Origin: Cordia subcordata
Lineage: Eukaryota; Streptophyta; Magnoliopsida; Boraginales; Cordiaceae
DNA length: 64,000 nt
Direction of reading: 5' to 3'
Assembly: GCA_028554755.1 (NCBI GenBank)
Contig: JAPTOF010000014.1
Location: 8,866,001 to 8,930,000, forward strand
The position numbers and the translations under genes were made by a program. The notes under the pieces are model-generated. The model was not told where the DNA came from, made no database searches, and worked only from the letters and a program-made list of their open reading frames with translations. Shown one piece after another: positions 45,331-56,092 of this stretch (within the stretch, counting starts at the first letter, position 1; each line of letters starts with the position of its first letter).

Positions 45331-46408
45331 TAGGGGTGTTATTGGAGATTATTCAATCTAAATTAGAGTATTGCTATTTCCCCAAAATAATTTTGGAGAA
45401 TAGATTTTTTTTCAATTTTTGCACAATTCTCCAATGGGAAATACAATTTGGATAATGGAGAAATTGGACAAAACTCCTTGGCGAATGGAGATTTTCAATT
45501 TAAGAAAATACATAAAAGGTAAACACGCTAGCGGAAAATAAATTGTTTATGTTTTCTCTCGAAAAATTTTTTCGTTGTTTGATTGTCACAATAAAAATCC
45601 AAACTTCGGCACCCCGGCCCCTGGTACTGGGCCCAGGTCTCAGCCCCGTGCATAGGCCCCCGGCTGGGGGCACCTCGGGACCTCACCCCTAGTGTCCCGT
45701 GACTTGGCCTTGACACTCGTGTCCATGACGGTTCGAGACTACGCCACCCCAGTGCCCTACGACCTAACCCCGACGCCCGTGTCCATGACGGCCTAGGACC
45801 CCGCTGCCTCGACTCCCGTGTCCATTGTGGCCCGCCCCTGGCACCCGAGATTCTACCCTTGGCATCTCTGACCTGGCACCTGAGAACCAGCCCTCGACCC
45901 CCGCTAGGGGATAAGGGTCAAGGCGTTGGGTCCAGAGGGCCAAGGCGTCGTGGACCTGGGCGCCAGGGTTGGGTTGCCTAGATAATGTGTGTAGTGTGTG
46001 ATGTACAGTGTTTGTAGGGTGTGTAATGTGTGTAGTGTGTATAGCGTGTGAAATGTGTGTAGTGTATGTAATGTGTTTAGTGTGTGAAATGTGTGTAGTG
46101 TGTGTATTTGGCCTTTAAAAAGTTAGTTTACTTAATTTTTGATAAATTAGATAATTTCTAAAATTTAGAATTTTATCCAATCTCTAACTTTTTTCCTCAA
46201 AAAATTCCCCATACCTAATCTTTTTTCTTCAATTAACCATTTTCACATCCAATTTCTCCAAACTCGAAGGGGGCATTTGGTTTGAAAAATGAAAAATCAT
46301 TCCGGGAATCACATTTGGTATATAAAAATATTCCTAGGAATGTTAACTTGTCATATTTGGTTAAAAGCTAATATTGTTGGAAATTTTGAGCTATTTTACA
46401 ACAACAAC

Positions 46409-46439
<31 letters not shown>

Positions 46440-47166
46440 TTTTTTTGTTTTAATTTTTAATTAAATATACATTAATTTAATTAATTAAATATTAATTTTT
46501 TTTAATTTAGTTAACTTTTTCAAGTAATTTTATAATAAACTAAATAATTAATTTATTAATTATTATTTTTAAATTATTATTTTTATTAATATTGAATTGA
46601 TTAATTATTTTTAGTTAATAAATTACTTAATATTTATGATAATTATTTTATTTTTATTTTTAATTATTTAATTTTTTTAAAATTAATTTTTAATTTTAAT
46701 GTTTATTTTTAATTATTTGCTAATTTTTAATTATTATTTTTATTTTTATCAACAATTTTGCCATCCTCGTCTTCGCCCTAGACTAGGGGTGCTTGTTATG
46801 TTTTAAGATAAAGTGCCTGTTATTATTCATTAATTATTTTTTTTATTTTTTATATTTATCATAATCAAAGGGTCTTAAATATGGGTTTTTTTTTTTGTCT
46901 TTCTAATTACTTTACACATTCCCATAACTTAAGAATGTTGGATTCTTACCCCCTTGCTGTACTTGAGCAAATAATGGGAATATTGCATTCTCAGGAATGC
47001 AACATGCTTCGAATTATTTTTCATTTTGCAAACCAAACGTGATAATATCATATTCCTGAATTCATTTTTTTTTAGGAATCTTCCATGATTCCATGAATCA
47101 AACACTCCCAAAAAGTTCAGAGAAAATATTAGGGATCCCCAGTGAGTAAACAACCTTACTTGAATC
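45323..47166. mobile_element. hAT-like element carrying a GC-rich block
   Basis: The element 45331-47158 begins TAGGGGTGTTATTGG and ends AACAACCTTA, a weak inverted pair. Flanking TCTGGATC and CTTGAATC differ by three transitions only. Insertion is proved by the proximal block, where the LINE is continuous at about 32.41 kb. It contains a GC-rich minisatellite-like stretch (45595-45975), a TGTGTAGTG array (45985-46110) and another MITE (46269-47109). No transposase. Confidence 0.6.
46269..47109. mobile_element. Nested MITE-like element
   Basis: The left tip GGGGGCATTTGGTTTG with TCATTCC further in is mirrored by GGAATC then ATCAAACACTCCC at the right. The AT-rich core includes an AAT microsatellite near 46402-46440. 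No clear target duplication, so superfamily and exact ends are uncertain. Confidence 0.5.
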
Positions 47167-48868
47167 TTGTTTATGCTTTTGTAAAATTCCTAGATTGGAA
47201 AAAAAACCCTTATTACATGTATAATGGATTACATCCAATACTATCATTTTTAATTTTCTCTAGCTACAGTGTTGAGAGTGAAAATTAAATAATTATACTA
47301 ATATGTTATTAATTTTTTTCAATATTATGTTACGAATAATTTTTTGTTTTTGTCAAGTGAAATGTAATATTATAAACACTCCACCAATACTAGATGAGTA
47401 AAAATGCATATGTACAATGTCCAGCACAAAAGAACCCTAAGTGGATGGGGAATACAAGACAACCACGTACAAAGGAGTTTCGTTGGCAGCACAACTTTTG
47501 CCAATAAAATTAGTCGGAATAAATAAGTTCATTTAAGAAACTTAAGCCTTCTGTTGTGATTAATTTGTTCTCGCCCTTAGTCTTTGATGTTTGTTTTTTC
47601 GAAAATATTCTTTTGTTTTTTATATTAACAAGTGAAACTTTTCATTTGATACTAGAAAAATAAAAAAAGAAAGAGAAAAGATTGTTGTGTTTTTGACGTA
47701 AATGTTAAGATCTTTTATAGCATCAAAGCATTTAAATAATTTGAAATTTTACTATGATAAATACAAGTAGGTAGCGCTTTACCGGTCCATTTACAATGGA
47801 ACGGTTGGAACATATATCACCTTGGAATGCTTTACAAACGGTTCGAAGTTCGAAGCTCTTGGTATGCTTAATTATGTAGTCGCATCATCTGCCAATCAAG
47901 CTAAGTGTCTATCCATTAATTATGTCAAATAACAATGTATCTATGTAATTACATAAATTGTCGAATATATCAATAAACTGTTGCCTATGTGTATTTTTCA
48001 TCATTTAAATAAAAAACAAATTGTAGTATCATAGGCAACAACTCTAGTCCATGAAGTCGAGGCATGTCCAATGATGTTCATACCGATGATAGAGAAGTTC
48101 TCTTGTTATGTAGATTTACGATCTATTTACTACTAATTGATAATGGTTATGTATAACATAAATCAAAATCATGGAGTATAATAATATTTAGGAGTGTATC
48201 AGCCAAACCTATGCTACACCCAATTATTAGTAAGTTATTTAATTACAGATGTCATAAAAAGATGGTCAGGAAAAGTTATTAATTAAATTCTGAAGATTGG
48301 GGCCTTTTTTTTTTTTTTTTGGTGGTGGTTGTTGTTGGATTTTTTTTTCTAACAAAAAAAAACATTGTGCAAAACTAACTCCGTTTATAAAGCGATTTAA
48401 AAAATAACCCGTTTTGAATCCGGAAATACGTGGCACGCATTTTGGGACCGCGGAACGCACTCTGGGAGTGCGCTCGCGCTCCAGGAATGTGCCCGCGCTC
48501 CTGGAGTGCGTTCCGTATTCCGGAAACGAGTTTTCTGGATTTCCTACCAACCTGCCAAATTTGATTTTGATTCTGATTTGATTTGATTGCGGGGACGACC
48601 AAATATTCTTAGCAGCGCATTCTGAGAGTGCGCTGATGAGAATCTCTGCCACAAATCACGCTTTAGTCACTTCAAGTCACAGGAAATTTCAGAAATCGCA
48701 CTCCCAAAATGTGTTTTTTGCCTATATAAATCCCAACTCTTTCCTCCGCCGGATCATTCAATCCTACCCCATAAATTTCAACCATCACAATCACTTTTCA
48801 CCAAATAAAAATTCTGCCAAATTCATTCACTTTTGTTAGTATAAGTTTCTACCAAAGCACTTAAAAAA

Positions 48869-51034
48869 ATGAATTCAAACGAGGTTACTGTTCTTTTATA
48901 CTACGGCGGTCACACAATAATAACCGATTATAGTCTTGATTACAGAAGTCCAAATATACCATGCAAAATCAAAATTCATCCCGATACAACTTAAGATATA
49001 TTTGTTTCGCACGTAATTAGAAAATTGGGGCTGCGTCCGAGCATCGATAGGGTGAACTTATGTTATCGTGACCCTAGATGGGATGTTACATTGCAGCAGA
49101 TTTATTATTATCCAAGTGCAATAATTGATCATGAAGATGTGAGGGAGATGTATGGCACAGTTCGGTGTGAATGGAACCGCTATGTGGTGCACGTAATAGT
49201 GGACGTTCAATCCGTTCAGCCTGACGACGTGTATGTGCCGCAAATAATTCTTGATGTCCCGTACCAGTTTAACATGCTGGACCTAAATGCAGCACCATCG
49301 TATGGAGAAAATGAACATATCAATATTGCAACAACAGCGGCGGAGTTTGCCACTTTTTCCATTTCCCCGCAACCACATTCTACTTTTGAAGTTGGAGGAC
49401 CCTCTCATCACGGCGATGGCACGGAGGAGAGATGTGACGTCGCAGCAGATATTGTTTTGTCGGAGGCAGACGAAGAAAACGAGGACGGTGAATTAAACGA
49501 TCAAGAAGAAGATGCAATCTCAGAAGCAAGTTTGAACTACCAAATTGAGAACGAGGTAGAAGGATCGGATGTCGATGCAGAGGCGGAGGTAGGTGAGGAG
49601 GAAGTAGTGGAGTTCCATACTGCTTGGACTGAATTCTACACGACAAACAGGTACGAGGTAAGCAAACGTCTAATATGGGACTCGGAGAAGATGGAACTGG
49701 CCAAAGGAATGGTGTTTCCATCCAAAGCGGATGGGATAAGGGCTGTTCAACAGACCGCGATAAGAATACAGAAAGAATATAGGGTTGTCAAGTCGAGTAA
49801 GACCCTATGGAAGGTACGGTGTAGGGAAGCACACAGTGGAAGTGTAGCATGTCCATGGTATGTACGTGTCATAAGGAAGGCAACGCACAAGCAGTGGGAG
49901 ATTACGCAGTATGATGCAAGACATGTATGTATAGTGCAAATAACTGTGTCGGGGTACAGAAATTTGACTTTGGGATTGGTTGGGTACTTGGTGTAGCATT
50001 TCATAGCTAAGAAGGCTGATTATGAGGTCGGGCTTATCCAAGCTCACATGAAGGAGAATCTTAACGCGGATGTCAGTTACGAAAAAGCATGGAACGGCCG
50101 GAACAAAGCAATTGAACTAGTGTATGGCAGTTGGGACACGTCGTATCAGATGCTACCACAGTTTCTTGGGGCTGTGATGGCCAAGAATCCGGGAAGTGTG
50201 GTGAGATATAGGTTTACCGAAGGTTCAATGCAGGCTGAAAAAATTTTCGACATGGTTTACTGGGCGTTCGGTCCGTGCATAGCGGCGTGGAGGCATTGTA
50301 AGCCCGTGCTTTCGCTGGACGGCACACACTTGCGAGGAAAGTACAAGGGTCATCTCCTAGTTGCATTAGACACAAACGTGAACTGCCAAGTGTTGCCGTT
50401 AGCATTTGCAGTTGTCAAAGCAGAGACAACTCGTACTTAGTCGTGGTTCTTGCACCAGTTGCGCGAGAACTTTTTCAATGAGATGCACCAAGTGTGTATC
50501 ATTTCAGATAGGCATGCAGGCATCGCATCTGCAATCAAATGGGTTACACGTGACGGTCAACTTGAAATAAAACATCGCATTTGCTTGAGGCATCTGAAAA
50601 GCAATGTGATGAAAAGATGGCGGAATCAATTCATTAAAGACATGTGTTGGATAACTGGCCGAGAATGTCAAGCACGCAAACATGTGCATGCAATGAACAT
50701 AATCCTTGCTGTGGACCCTAGTTAGAACGGTGTTGGCGGCCGAGTACACAAGTTCCTATTCGATATCCCTGCCGATGCATGGACCATGAGCGCTAATAGG
50801 GGATTCAGATGGGGTGTGCTGACGAGAAATAATGTTGAATGCTTCAACGGTGTCCTTGTGGGTGCAAGGGGGTTACCCATCACGACCGTTGTTACCAATA
50901 CTTTTATGAAGATGAAAGGTTACTTTCATAATCGGTTGGTCCATGCGATGCAGTTGGAAAGTGAAGGCCATCGGCTCCCTCCTAGTGTGAGGGAATCCTT
51001 TGAGAAGTGGGAGACCTTGTCACATCGCAAATAG
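48869..51034 (+). pseudogene. MULE transposase, one frame with four internal stops
   Basis: From the ATG at 48869 a single frame runs 721 codons to 51034 without a frameshift, interrupted only by stops at 48992 (TAA), 49994, 50438 and 50723 (TAG). Order: a MULE N-terminal domain (about codons 1-110), an acidic linker (about 150-250), a MuDR DNA-binding-like region with a CREAHSG...CPWYVR motif (about 270-350), then the MULE DDE domain with Asp484 (LSLDGTHL), Asp547 (IISDRHAG) and a candidate Glu657 (NNVECFNG). No SWIM zinc finger follows the DDE domain, so the C-terminus is missing. Four nonsense codons and no indel suggest decay by point mutation, possibly methyl-cytosine deamination of glutamine codons. 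Confidence 0.9.
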
Positions 51035-51100
51035 AGCACGCTGCGCACAATGATGTTCGGATCGATGCAACTAATGCACTGGAGACGCATCGGGCAACTC

Positions 51101-51655
51101 CTACACAGCTCTCTGCTGTATGAGATGCTCGTGCTGCGTGTATTGGAGTGCACTCTCGCCATGCAACTGCATGAGCTGCAAGTGCCGCATGACATGCTCC
51201 ATGTGTGCATTGCCCCTAAGGTCCCCCTCCTGGTAACGCTGCAGCAAATCACGAGAATGATGGACGACATGCTGAACTACAGAGGCCTGTAGGCAAACAT
51301 AACATACTGGGGTTAATATCAACTAATAGTCAACAACTTTCATTGAGGAACATAAACATTGGGAATAAAGGCAGCTCACCAGTGATGTCTCGTCATGTGC
51401 AGATGCCACGTACCCATCTCGCCTATGACTGGTACCGGGATGACTGACCTGTAATATGGTCACCCGCCGGTACTACTGCATGTAACCCCTGAGTACCGCT
51501 GCAGGTGGCACATCCTCTGCCTGTCCATATAAAACGTGCTGGCCCTAATTCCCCCACATATTCACAGCCTCGGTCAGCGCAGCTCCCTCAACATTCTCCT
51601 TGCCATCCCGATATTTCTCATGTGCAGGGGGATCAGCAGGGACGGCCAACCTAAG
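51101..51655 (-). pseudogene. Plant mobile domain (PMD)-like C-terminal remnant
   Basis: On the minus strand, from about 51655, one frame reads LAVPADPPAHEKYRDGKENV, then (after TAG) VLRGYMQ, TAG, YRRVT, then SHRRDGYV and HDETSLV. A good donor GTGAGC follows. An acceptor TTTGCCTACAG (about 51288-51298) leads to ASVVQHVVHHSRDLLQRY and an amphipathic tail ending with TAG near 51101. The YM..YRRVT motif resembles the C-terminus of PMD/PP7-long-form-like proteins found in plant genes and in MULEs. It lies tail to tail with the transposase. The N-terminal PMD core is missing. Family call is moderate. Confidence 0.6.
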
Positions 51656-52800
51656 ATCTCATGATCGGGCAACGAATTTATGGAACGCAGCAGTGTTCCA
51701 GGAACGCGGTTGCTATCCCGAAATGTGTGCCACGCATTTCCGGATTCAAAACGAGTTATTTTTCAAATCGCTTTATAAACGGGGTTAGTTTTGCATAATA
51801 TTTTTTTTTGGGTTAGAAAAAATAAAATCCGATTGTTATTGTTGTCAACTGGCTTACCGTGCAAAACAAAATGGGATACAAAATCAGCCCACCCCAGTCG
51901 GCTGGCTATCTTTAAAAAGCAATTGAGCAAGACTGTCTGGGACGTTACCGGGAAGAATTTCCAAGTCGAAAACTTCGAGCAACCCAAGCAGTCGAAGAAT
52001 TTCCAAGTCGAAAACTTCGAGCAACCCAAGCAGTCGACTTGTTAGCCTATCTTAGCACGCATCAAAACCTAATAAGACCTAAAAATTTAATAATATTTTA
52101 GGCGTCGTCTCTGAATCCTACTCAAAATAAAACTCGAACAAGATAAACATTCAACACACGTCTTAGCAAAGAATTGGCCTCGTAATTGTGGTTCCTAATT
52201 CCTGGTTGTGTGTGAAATTAGTTCTGAAACTAGTTTTTGATCCCGTTGACGCACAGAATTCATTATAAATTTTTATTATCAGAGTTTATTACTAATAATA
52301 TTTTATATTGTATTATATTTTAATCCATTAATTGTATTCCAGACGATATTTTTATTGCAATTGAAGAAAAAACTCATGTAAACATGATGGTCAACAAGTA
52401 ACACACTCTTAGATATTTTGATCGTGATTAAAGAAAAAACTCGTGAACATCTTGAATAATAAGTGACTTTCTCTTTGGAAGTTAATTAGATTTTAATATT
52501 TTATAAATATATTTAGATTAACTTTCATTATTTCAAAATATCGATGTTAGTTCTTTATATTTTATAAATTTATTCAAATTATATGACTTATAAATAAATT
52601 TAATTCGAACAATTTTAATATACAAAATTTTGCATAACATTCTTGAGTAAAGGTTATTTTGTGATGTAAGAAAAAGAGGAAAGAGGTTGTAGGCATTAGT
52701 GGTGCAATTAAAGTGGAAGAGACAATAATAGGAGATGTGGCACGATTTAATTGGCCAAAAAATAAAAAAAGAAAGAACTTGGTAAAATTGATTTTGTTTT

Positions 52801-53577
52801 GATATATAACTAGTGTGTGGTCCGTGCAATGTACGGGATAATTAATCTTAAATTTCTAATTTAAATATATAAATAAATAAAGTCTTGATTAATTTATAAT
52901 ATAACTAAATTTAGAGTTAGTTTAGATTGATTTATATAAAATTATTTTTTTTAATAAATTTTAAAAAATAGTTTTTGAGAGCTCAAATTCTTCGCTTATC
53001 AAAAGACTTGGGAGGTACTTTTTTATTAAAAGAAACTCTTTTAAAAAAAATTCAATCCAAGATAGCCAATGGTTATTGTACCCTATATAAATTTTCGATA
53101 ATCCAAATTTAATTTTGTTTCGTTATGTTTGATTCGGGATAAGAGTTTTAGTTCATAAAGTTATCAGGGTGGACAAGATACTTTTGGTTGGTGGAATGGT
53201 AACATTGTAATTCAGACAATAAGCAAGGATAAAAACAACCTGCATGGTTTAATACGGGCAAAGAGCAAAAGGGGAAGCGAGTCCGTTTGAGGCCGTTGAT
53301 GATGATGAAAAGGCCGTTTAGGACTAACGCGTGTCCATGAGCTCTAATCTAAATCACATGACCTTACTCCCCAGAGCACCGATGGATCCATTCGACCATT
53401 TATCAGAGGTCTATACTATTCTCCTATTTCTGCTCTCAACTCCGCCAGATTAGGGCAAGCCAATTCTGAGAATCCGACATGAGTCGAGTAACTCTCACCC
53501 GTGTGTGCTGTGAGAACGAACATGTCGTCTACTCATTATTCGGTAAGGGCAAACAGGCGTCCGCAAGACCAACCTGC
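52801..53577. other. No gene seen; right edge may be viral non-coding DNA
   Basis: 52801-53230 is AT-rich with a near-palindrome GTCCGTGCAATGTACGGGAT near 52819-52838. 53230-53577 has higher GC and lies just 3' of the viroplasmin pseudogene on its strand, so it could be the large intergenic region of the pararetrovirus; no definite promoter motif is visible. Confidence 0.4.
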
Positions 53578-54390
53578 TCACTTCCCCCCAATAATAGCCT
53601 TAACCGGATTTGATTTGTCTTTACCTGTTACCGGTTGAACAGGACTAGCTGGATATTTAACCCCTGATCCAGTGGGTTGTGTAACGGACTTATATTTATC
53701 TAATAAAACTTTGTATTTGGTTCGCCAGTCCGTTAAGTCTAATTCTAGGGTTTGTATTTTGGTTTGATATTGTTGTAATATGGTTTGGTAATGAGTTTTT
53801 TTTCAGAAATAAGCTGATCATTTCTTTCTTTTATGGTTCTAAAGTGTTTGATCATTGTTTCACAGCTAGAGCATTCTTCTCTACCTGTTTCTAGATTTGT
53901 ATTGCAATCTGGGCTTATAAAGAAATTGTCTCCACAGTGTCTTTTAAGTAATGATATTGCTTCTGGTAGGGTTTGTACCCCTTTATACCATGCTCTATTG
54001 CATTTTCCTACTGCAATTACCATTTGTCTCAGTTCACTGCTTGTATACACCTGGATTATCACCTCTAAAAACACAATAAAATTGAAACTTTCTTGTTAGT
54101 CTTAATTTTAAACAATAACTTGTTAATGCATTTAATGTATTAATAAACCATCCATTGTTTTTCTTTAAATATGATTGCCATAAATTGTCTAAGAGTGCTT
54201 GTTGGTCTTCAGGTATCAGGCTTCCAGGTTGAACCTTAGGCTGAAACCTGTTTCCTGCATGAATTACCTCTAAATTATTATTGTCAAAATTTATCCGTCT
54301 CTGTCCTGCTTTTGGTCATGTTGTTTCCACATAGCTAGGATATTGTATTGGAAATATATTGCTTTTGTCTGGAGTTGATGAAGATGCCAT
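53578..54390 (-). pseudogene. Endogenous pararetrovirus: viroplasmin/transactivator-like gene, broken
   Basis: Starts with an ATG at 54390 (MASSSTPDKSN). The central part has the viroplasmin signature FRGDNPGVY and a downstream AWYKGVQTLPEA, the RNase H1-N-terminal-like fold used by caulimovirid inclusion-body/transactivator proteins. A coiled-coil-like C-terminal part ends near 53578. It is broken by a TGA at 54316-54318 and at least two frame changes (near 54050 and 53795), so no intact product is possible. The longest open piece is 53745-54074. Position downstream of the polymerase remnant fits caulimovirid gene order. Confidence 0.7.
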
Positions 54391-54417
54391 CCTGCAAAAT
54401 AAGAAACTTGCCTTTTC

Positions 54418-54568
54418 TAATTTGCTTCAATTAGCTTTCTACTCAACATATCATCCAAGTATTGATATATTTATTATTTAATTTATTATAATATAATTTT
54501 TCCTCTTTATCTTCTAAATCTATACTTTCATCTATATTATCTTGGTTTATATTATTACAACAACAATT
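54418..54568 (-). pseudogene. Pararetrovirus: deletion junction with RNase H tail
   Basis: Directly after the protease-containing frame, an AT-rich linker of about 100 bp is followed by a short frame ending DDMLSRKLIEAN (about 54418-54462), the DMLSR-like C-terminal end of caulimovirid RNase H. The whole reverse transcriptase and nearly all RNase H, normally well over 1 kb, are absent between protease and this tail. This is an internal deletion rather than a window-edge effect. Confidence 0.6.
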
Positions 54569-56092
54569 CTATTTTCCTAATTTACACTCTTCACATTTTT
54601 CACTTTCACTTTTTTCTATTTCTATATATTCTCCACCACGCTTCTGAACGTACTCTGATGGATTATCTATATTAATATGTGAATATACTGTATTTTGATT
54701 TAAATAAATATAATCAGAATTAATATAAATATTACCATTTTTATTTAATAAAAAGTTTAATCCTAGAATAATTTTGCCTTCTTTATGGGTAACTGGTAAA
54801 CAAAAAACTATTGGTAATTTATAAGTAATTGTTTGAGTATTACATGGAGTTAAAAATGAAATATATGCATTTTTTATATATTGTGTATAGGGTATTTCAT
54901 TACCTGAAAATCCTACACCTTTTAATGGCTTTTCTAAATTATATATGTATTTGTTATTAATTATATGTGGATCTATAACAGTTATTGTACATCCTGTATC
55001 TATAATGGCATTTGTTTCTATATATCTATCATAATGTTTAAAATTAATTCTAATAGTTAATAAATTAGAATTTCTTTTTATTTTACAAAATTTGTCTAAT
55101 TGAAAGTCTGAATTAACTTGTTGTATTAATAATGGATCTGATTCTATTTTTTCTTTTCCTTTTTCTAATTTACTTATTTTATTATCATGTAACTCTATTT
55201 TTTCTTCTATTTCTAATATTTTTGCTTCAAAATTTTCAACTTTATTTATTATATTTTTCTCTATAAATTTACTTTCTATCTTTAACTCTTTATTTTTTGA
55301 TTCAGGTATTAAATCTAAATTAAATTTTTTATTAATACATCTAATACATGCTTCTTTTAAACAACTATTGCATTTAGCTCTTACTTTTATTGCTGGATAC
55401 CAAGTACATATATAACAAAACTTTGTTTCTAAACCTTTTCCTAATTGCCAATTATGTAAGCATTCATCATTTTCTTTTAATTTTTCATCTAATGGTTTAA
55501 ACATATTTATATTAAACTTATTAAAATTTCCTAATAGATTGTCTAAATTTACTGGAAATTCATTGTCTTCTATACCATTTATATCTTCTTCCTCTTCATA
55601 TATTTTTTCTATATCTACTTCTACTTTATTTTCATTTTTTATTTGATTAAATTCTTTATTTTCTAATTCTTTAATATATTTTTCATAATTAAATTCTTCT
55701 ATTACTATTGGATTTTTATCACTTACTTCTATATTTTCAAATTCTTTCATTATTTTATCATATTCTATTTGTAACTTATTGTTTAATATTTCTAATTGTT
55801 TTATATAATTATTATCTGTTTCGTCATCTTCAAAACTAATTAAGTTAATTTCTTTTTTATTATCATTTATTTGTATAATTTGTTCATCTAAATTAATTAA
55901 ATTTATAGTATTAAAATCTAATTTCTTTATTCTTTTACCATTTTCATCTAATTCATATGTTTCTTCTATATTATTATTATTTTCTTGCATATCTTGTCCT
56001 AAATTATATATTTGATTTTTTAAACTATATTCTAATTCTTGTAAATTATTTAATTCTAATAATTTTAATATTTCTTTTATTTCACTATTCAT
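54569..56092 (-). CDS. Pararetrovirus: Cys-rich zinc-binding and aspartic protease polyprotein, open
   Basis: 507 codons without interruption. A long acidic, coiled-coil-like N-terminal half precedes a Cys cluster (about residues 222-252, pattern C-x2-C-x11-C-x2-C-x4-C-x2-C). Another coiled-coil-like stretch follows (about 275-315). A retropepsin-like aspartic protease comes next, with Asp365-Thr-Gly in IIDTGCT and ILGLNFL as the downstream flap-partner motif. It ends before any polymerase. In caulimovirids this arrangement belongs to the capsid/protease part of the polyprotein; the exact capsid region is not certain. The start overlaps the movement-protein stop by 8 bases, a layout used for reinitiation. 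Very AT-rich codons contrast with host genes. Confidence 0.7.
   Translation of the reverse strand: MNSEIKEILKLLELNNLQELEYSLKNQIYNLGQDMQENNNNIEETYELDENGKRIKKLDFNTINLINLDEQIIQINDNKKEINLISFEDDETDNNYIKQLEILNNKLQIEYDKIMKEFENIEVSDKNPIVIEEFNYEKYIKELENKEFNQIKNENKVEVDIEKIYEEEEDINGIEDNEFPVNLDNLLGNFNKFNINMFKPLDEKLKENDECLHNWQLGKGLETKFCYICTWYPAIKVRAKCNSCLKEACIRCINKKFNLDLIPESKNKELKIESKFIEKNIINKVENFEAKILEIEEKIELHDNKISKLEKGKEKIESDPLLIQQVNSDFQLDKFCKIKRNSNLLTIRINFKHYDRYIETNAIIDTGCTITVIDPHIINNKYIYNLEKPLKGVGFSGNEIPYTQYIKNAYISFLTPCNTQTITYKLPIVFCLPVTHKEGKIILGLNFLLNKNGNIYINSDYIYLNQNTVYSHINIDNPSEYVQKRGGEYIEIEKSESEKCEECKLGK

Larger units (their letters stand above)
42955..47507. repeat. Duplicated block X, distal copy (rearranged)
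   Basis: Colinear with 29205-32440, interrupted by a Mutator-type element (44097-44944) and a hAT-like element (45323-47166). Its last part, 47193-47507, is the reverse complement of 32461-32750, so an inversion has occurred. The TRIM and Tourist elements of the proximal copy are absent. Confidence 0.85.
48337..51831 (+). mobile_element. Mutator-like element with TIRs, transposase and second gene remnant
   Basis: The left TIR starts GGATTTTTTTTTCTAAC and continues through GTTTATAAAGCGATTT and GTGGCACGCATTT; the right end mirrors these and finishes at 51830. Flanking GTTGTTGTT and ATTGTTATT agree at 7 of 9. The proximal block Z keeps the uninterrupted GTT-rich site near 37390-37410. The TIRs contain GCACTCTGGGAGTGC-type palindromes. 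Contents are a transposase pseudogene (plus) and a plant-mobile-domain-like remnant (minus) converging on it. Confidence 0.88.
47515..52800. repeat. Duplicated block Z, distal copy
   Basis: Colinear with 36665-38330 and split by the Mutator element at 48337-51831. It also has a private 42-bp tandem duplication (51952-52035, GAAGAATTTCCAAGTCG start) that is single in the proximal copy. No gene apart from the transposon. Confidence 0.85.

Noticed and set aside
49380..49721. 113-codon minus-strand frame opposite the transposase
   Set aside because: Shadow of the acidic linker of the transposase read in reverse (Pro/Leu/Arg-rich).
51791..52045. 84-codon frame with a 14-residue repeat (KNFQVENFEQPKQS)
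   Set aside because: The repeat is a 42-bp DNA duplication private to the distal block Z; the proximal block has no equivalent frame and there is no family match.
52819..52838. GTCCGTGCAATGTACGGGAT near-palindrome as a Helitron 3' hairpin
   Set aside because: No CTRR end, no TC start and no target AT pair could be assigned.
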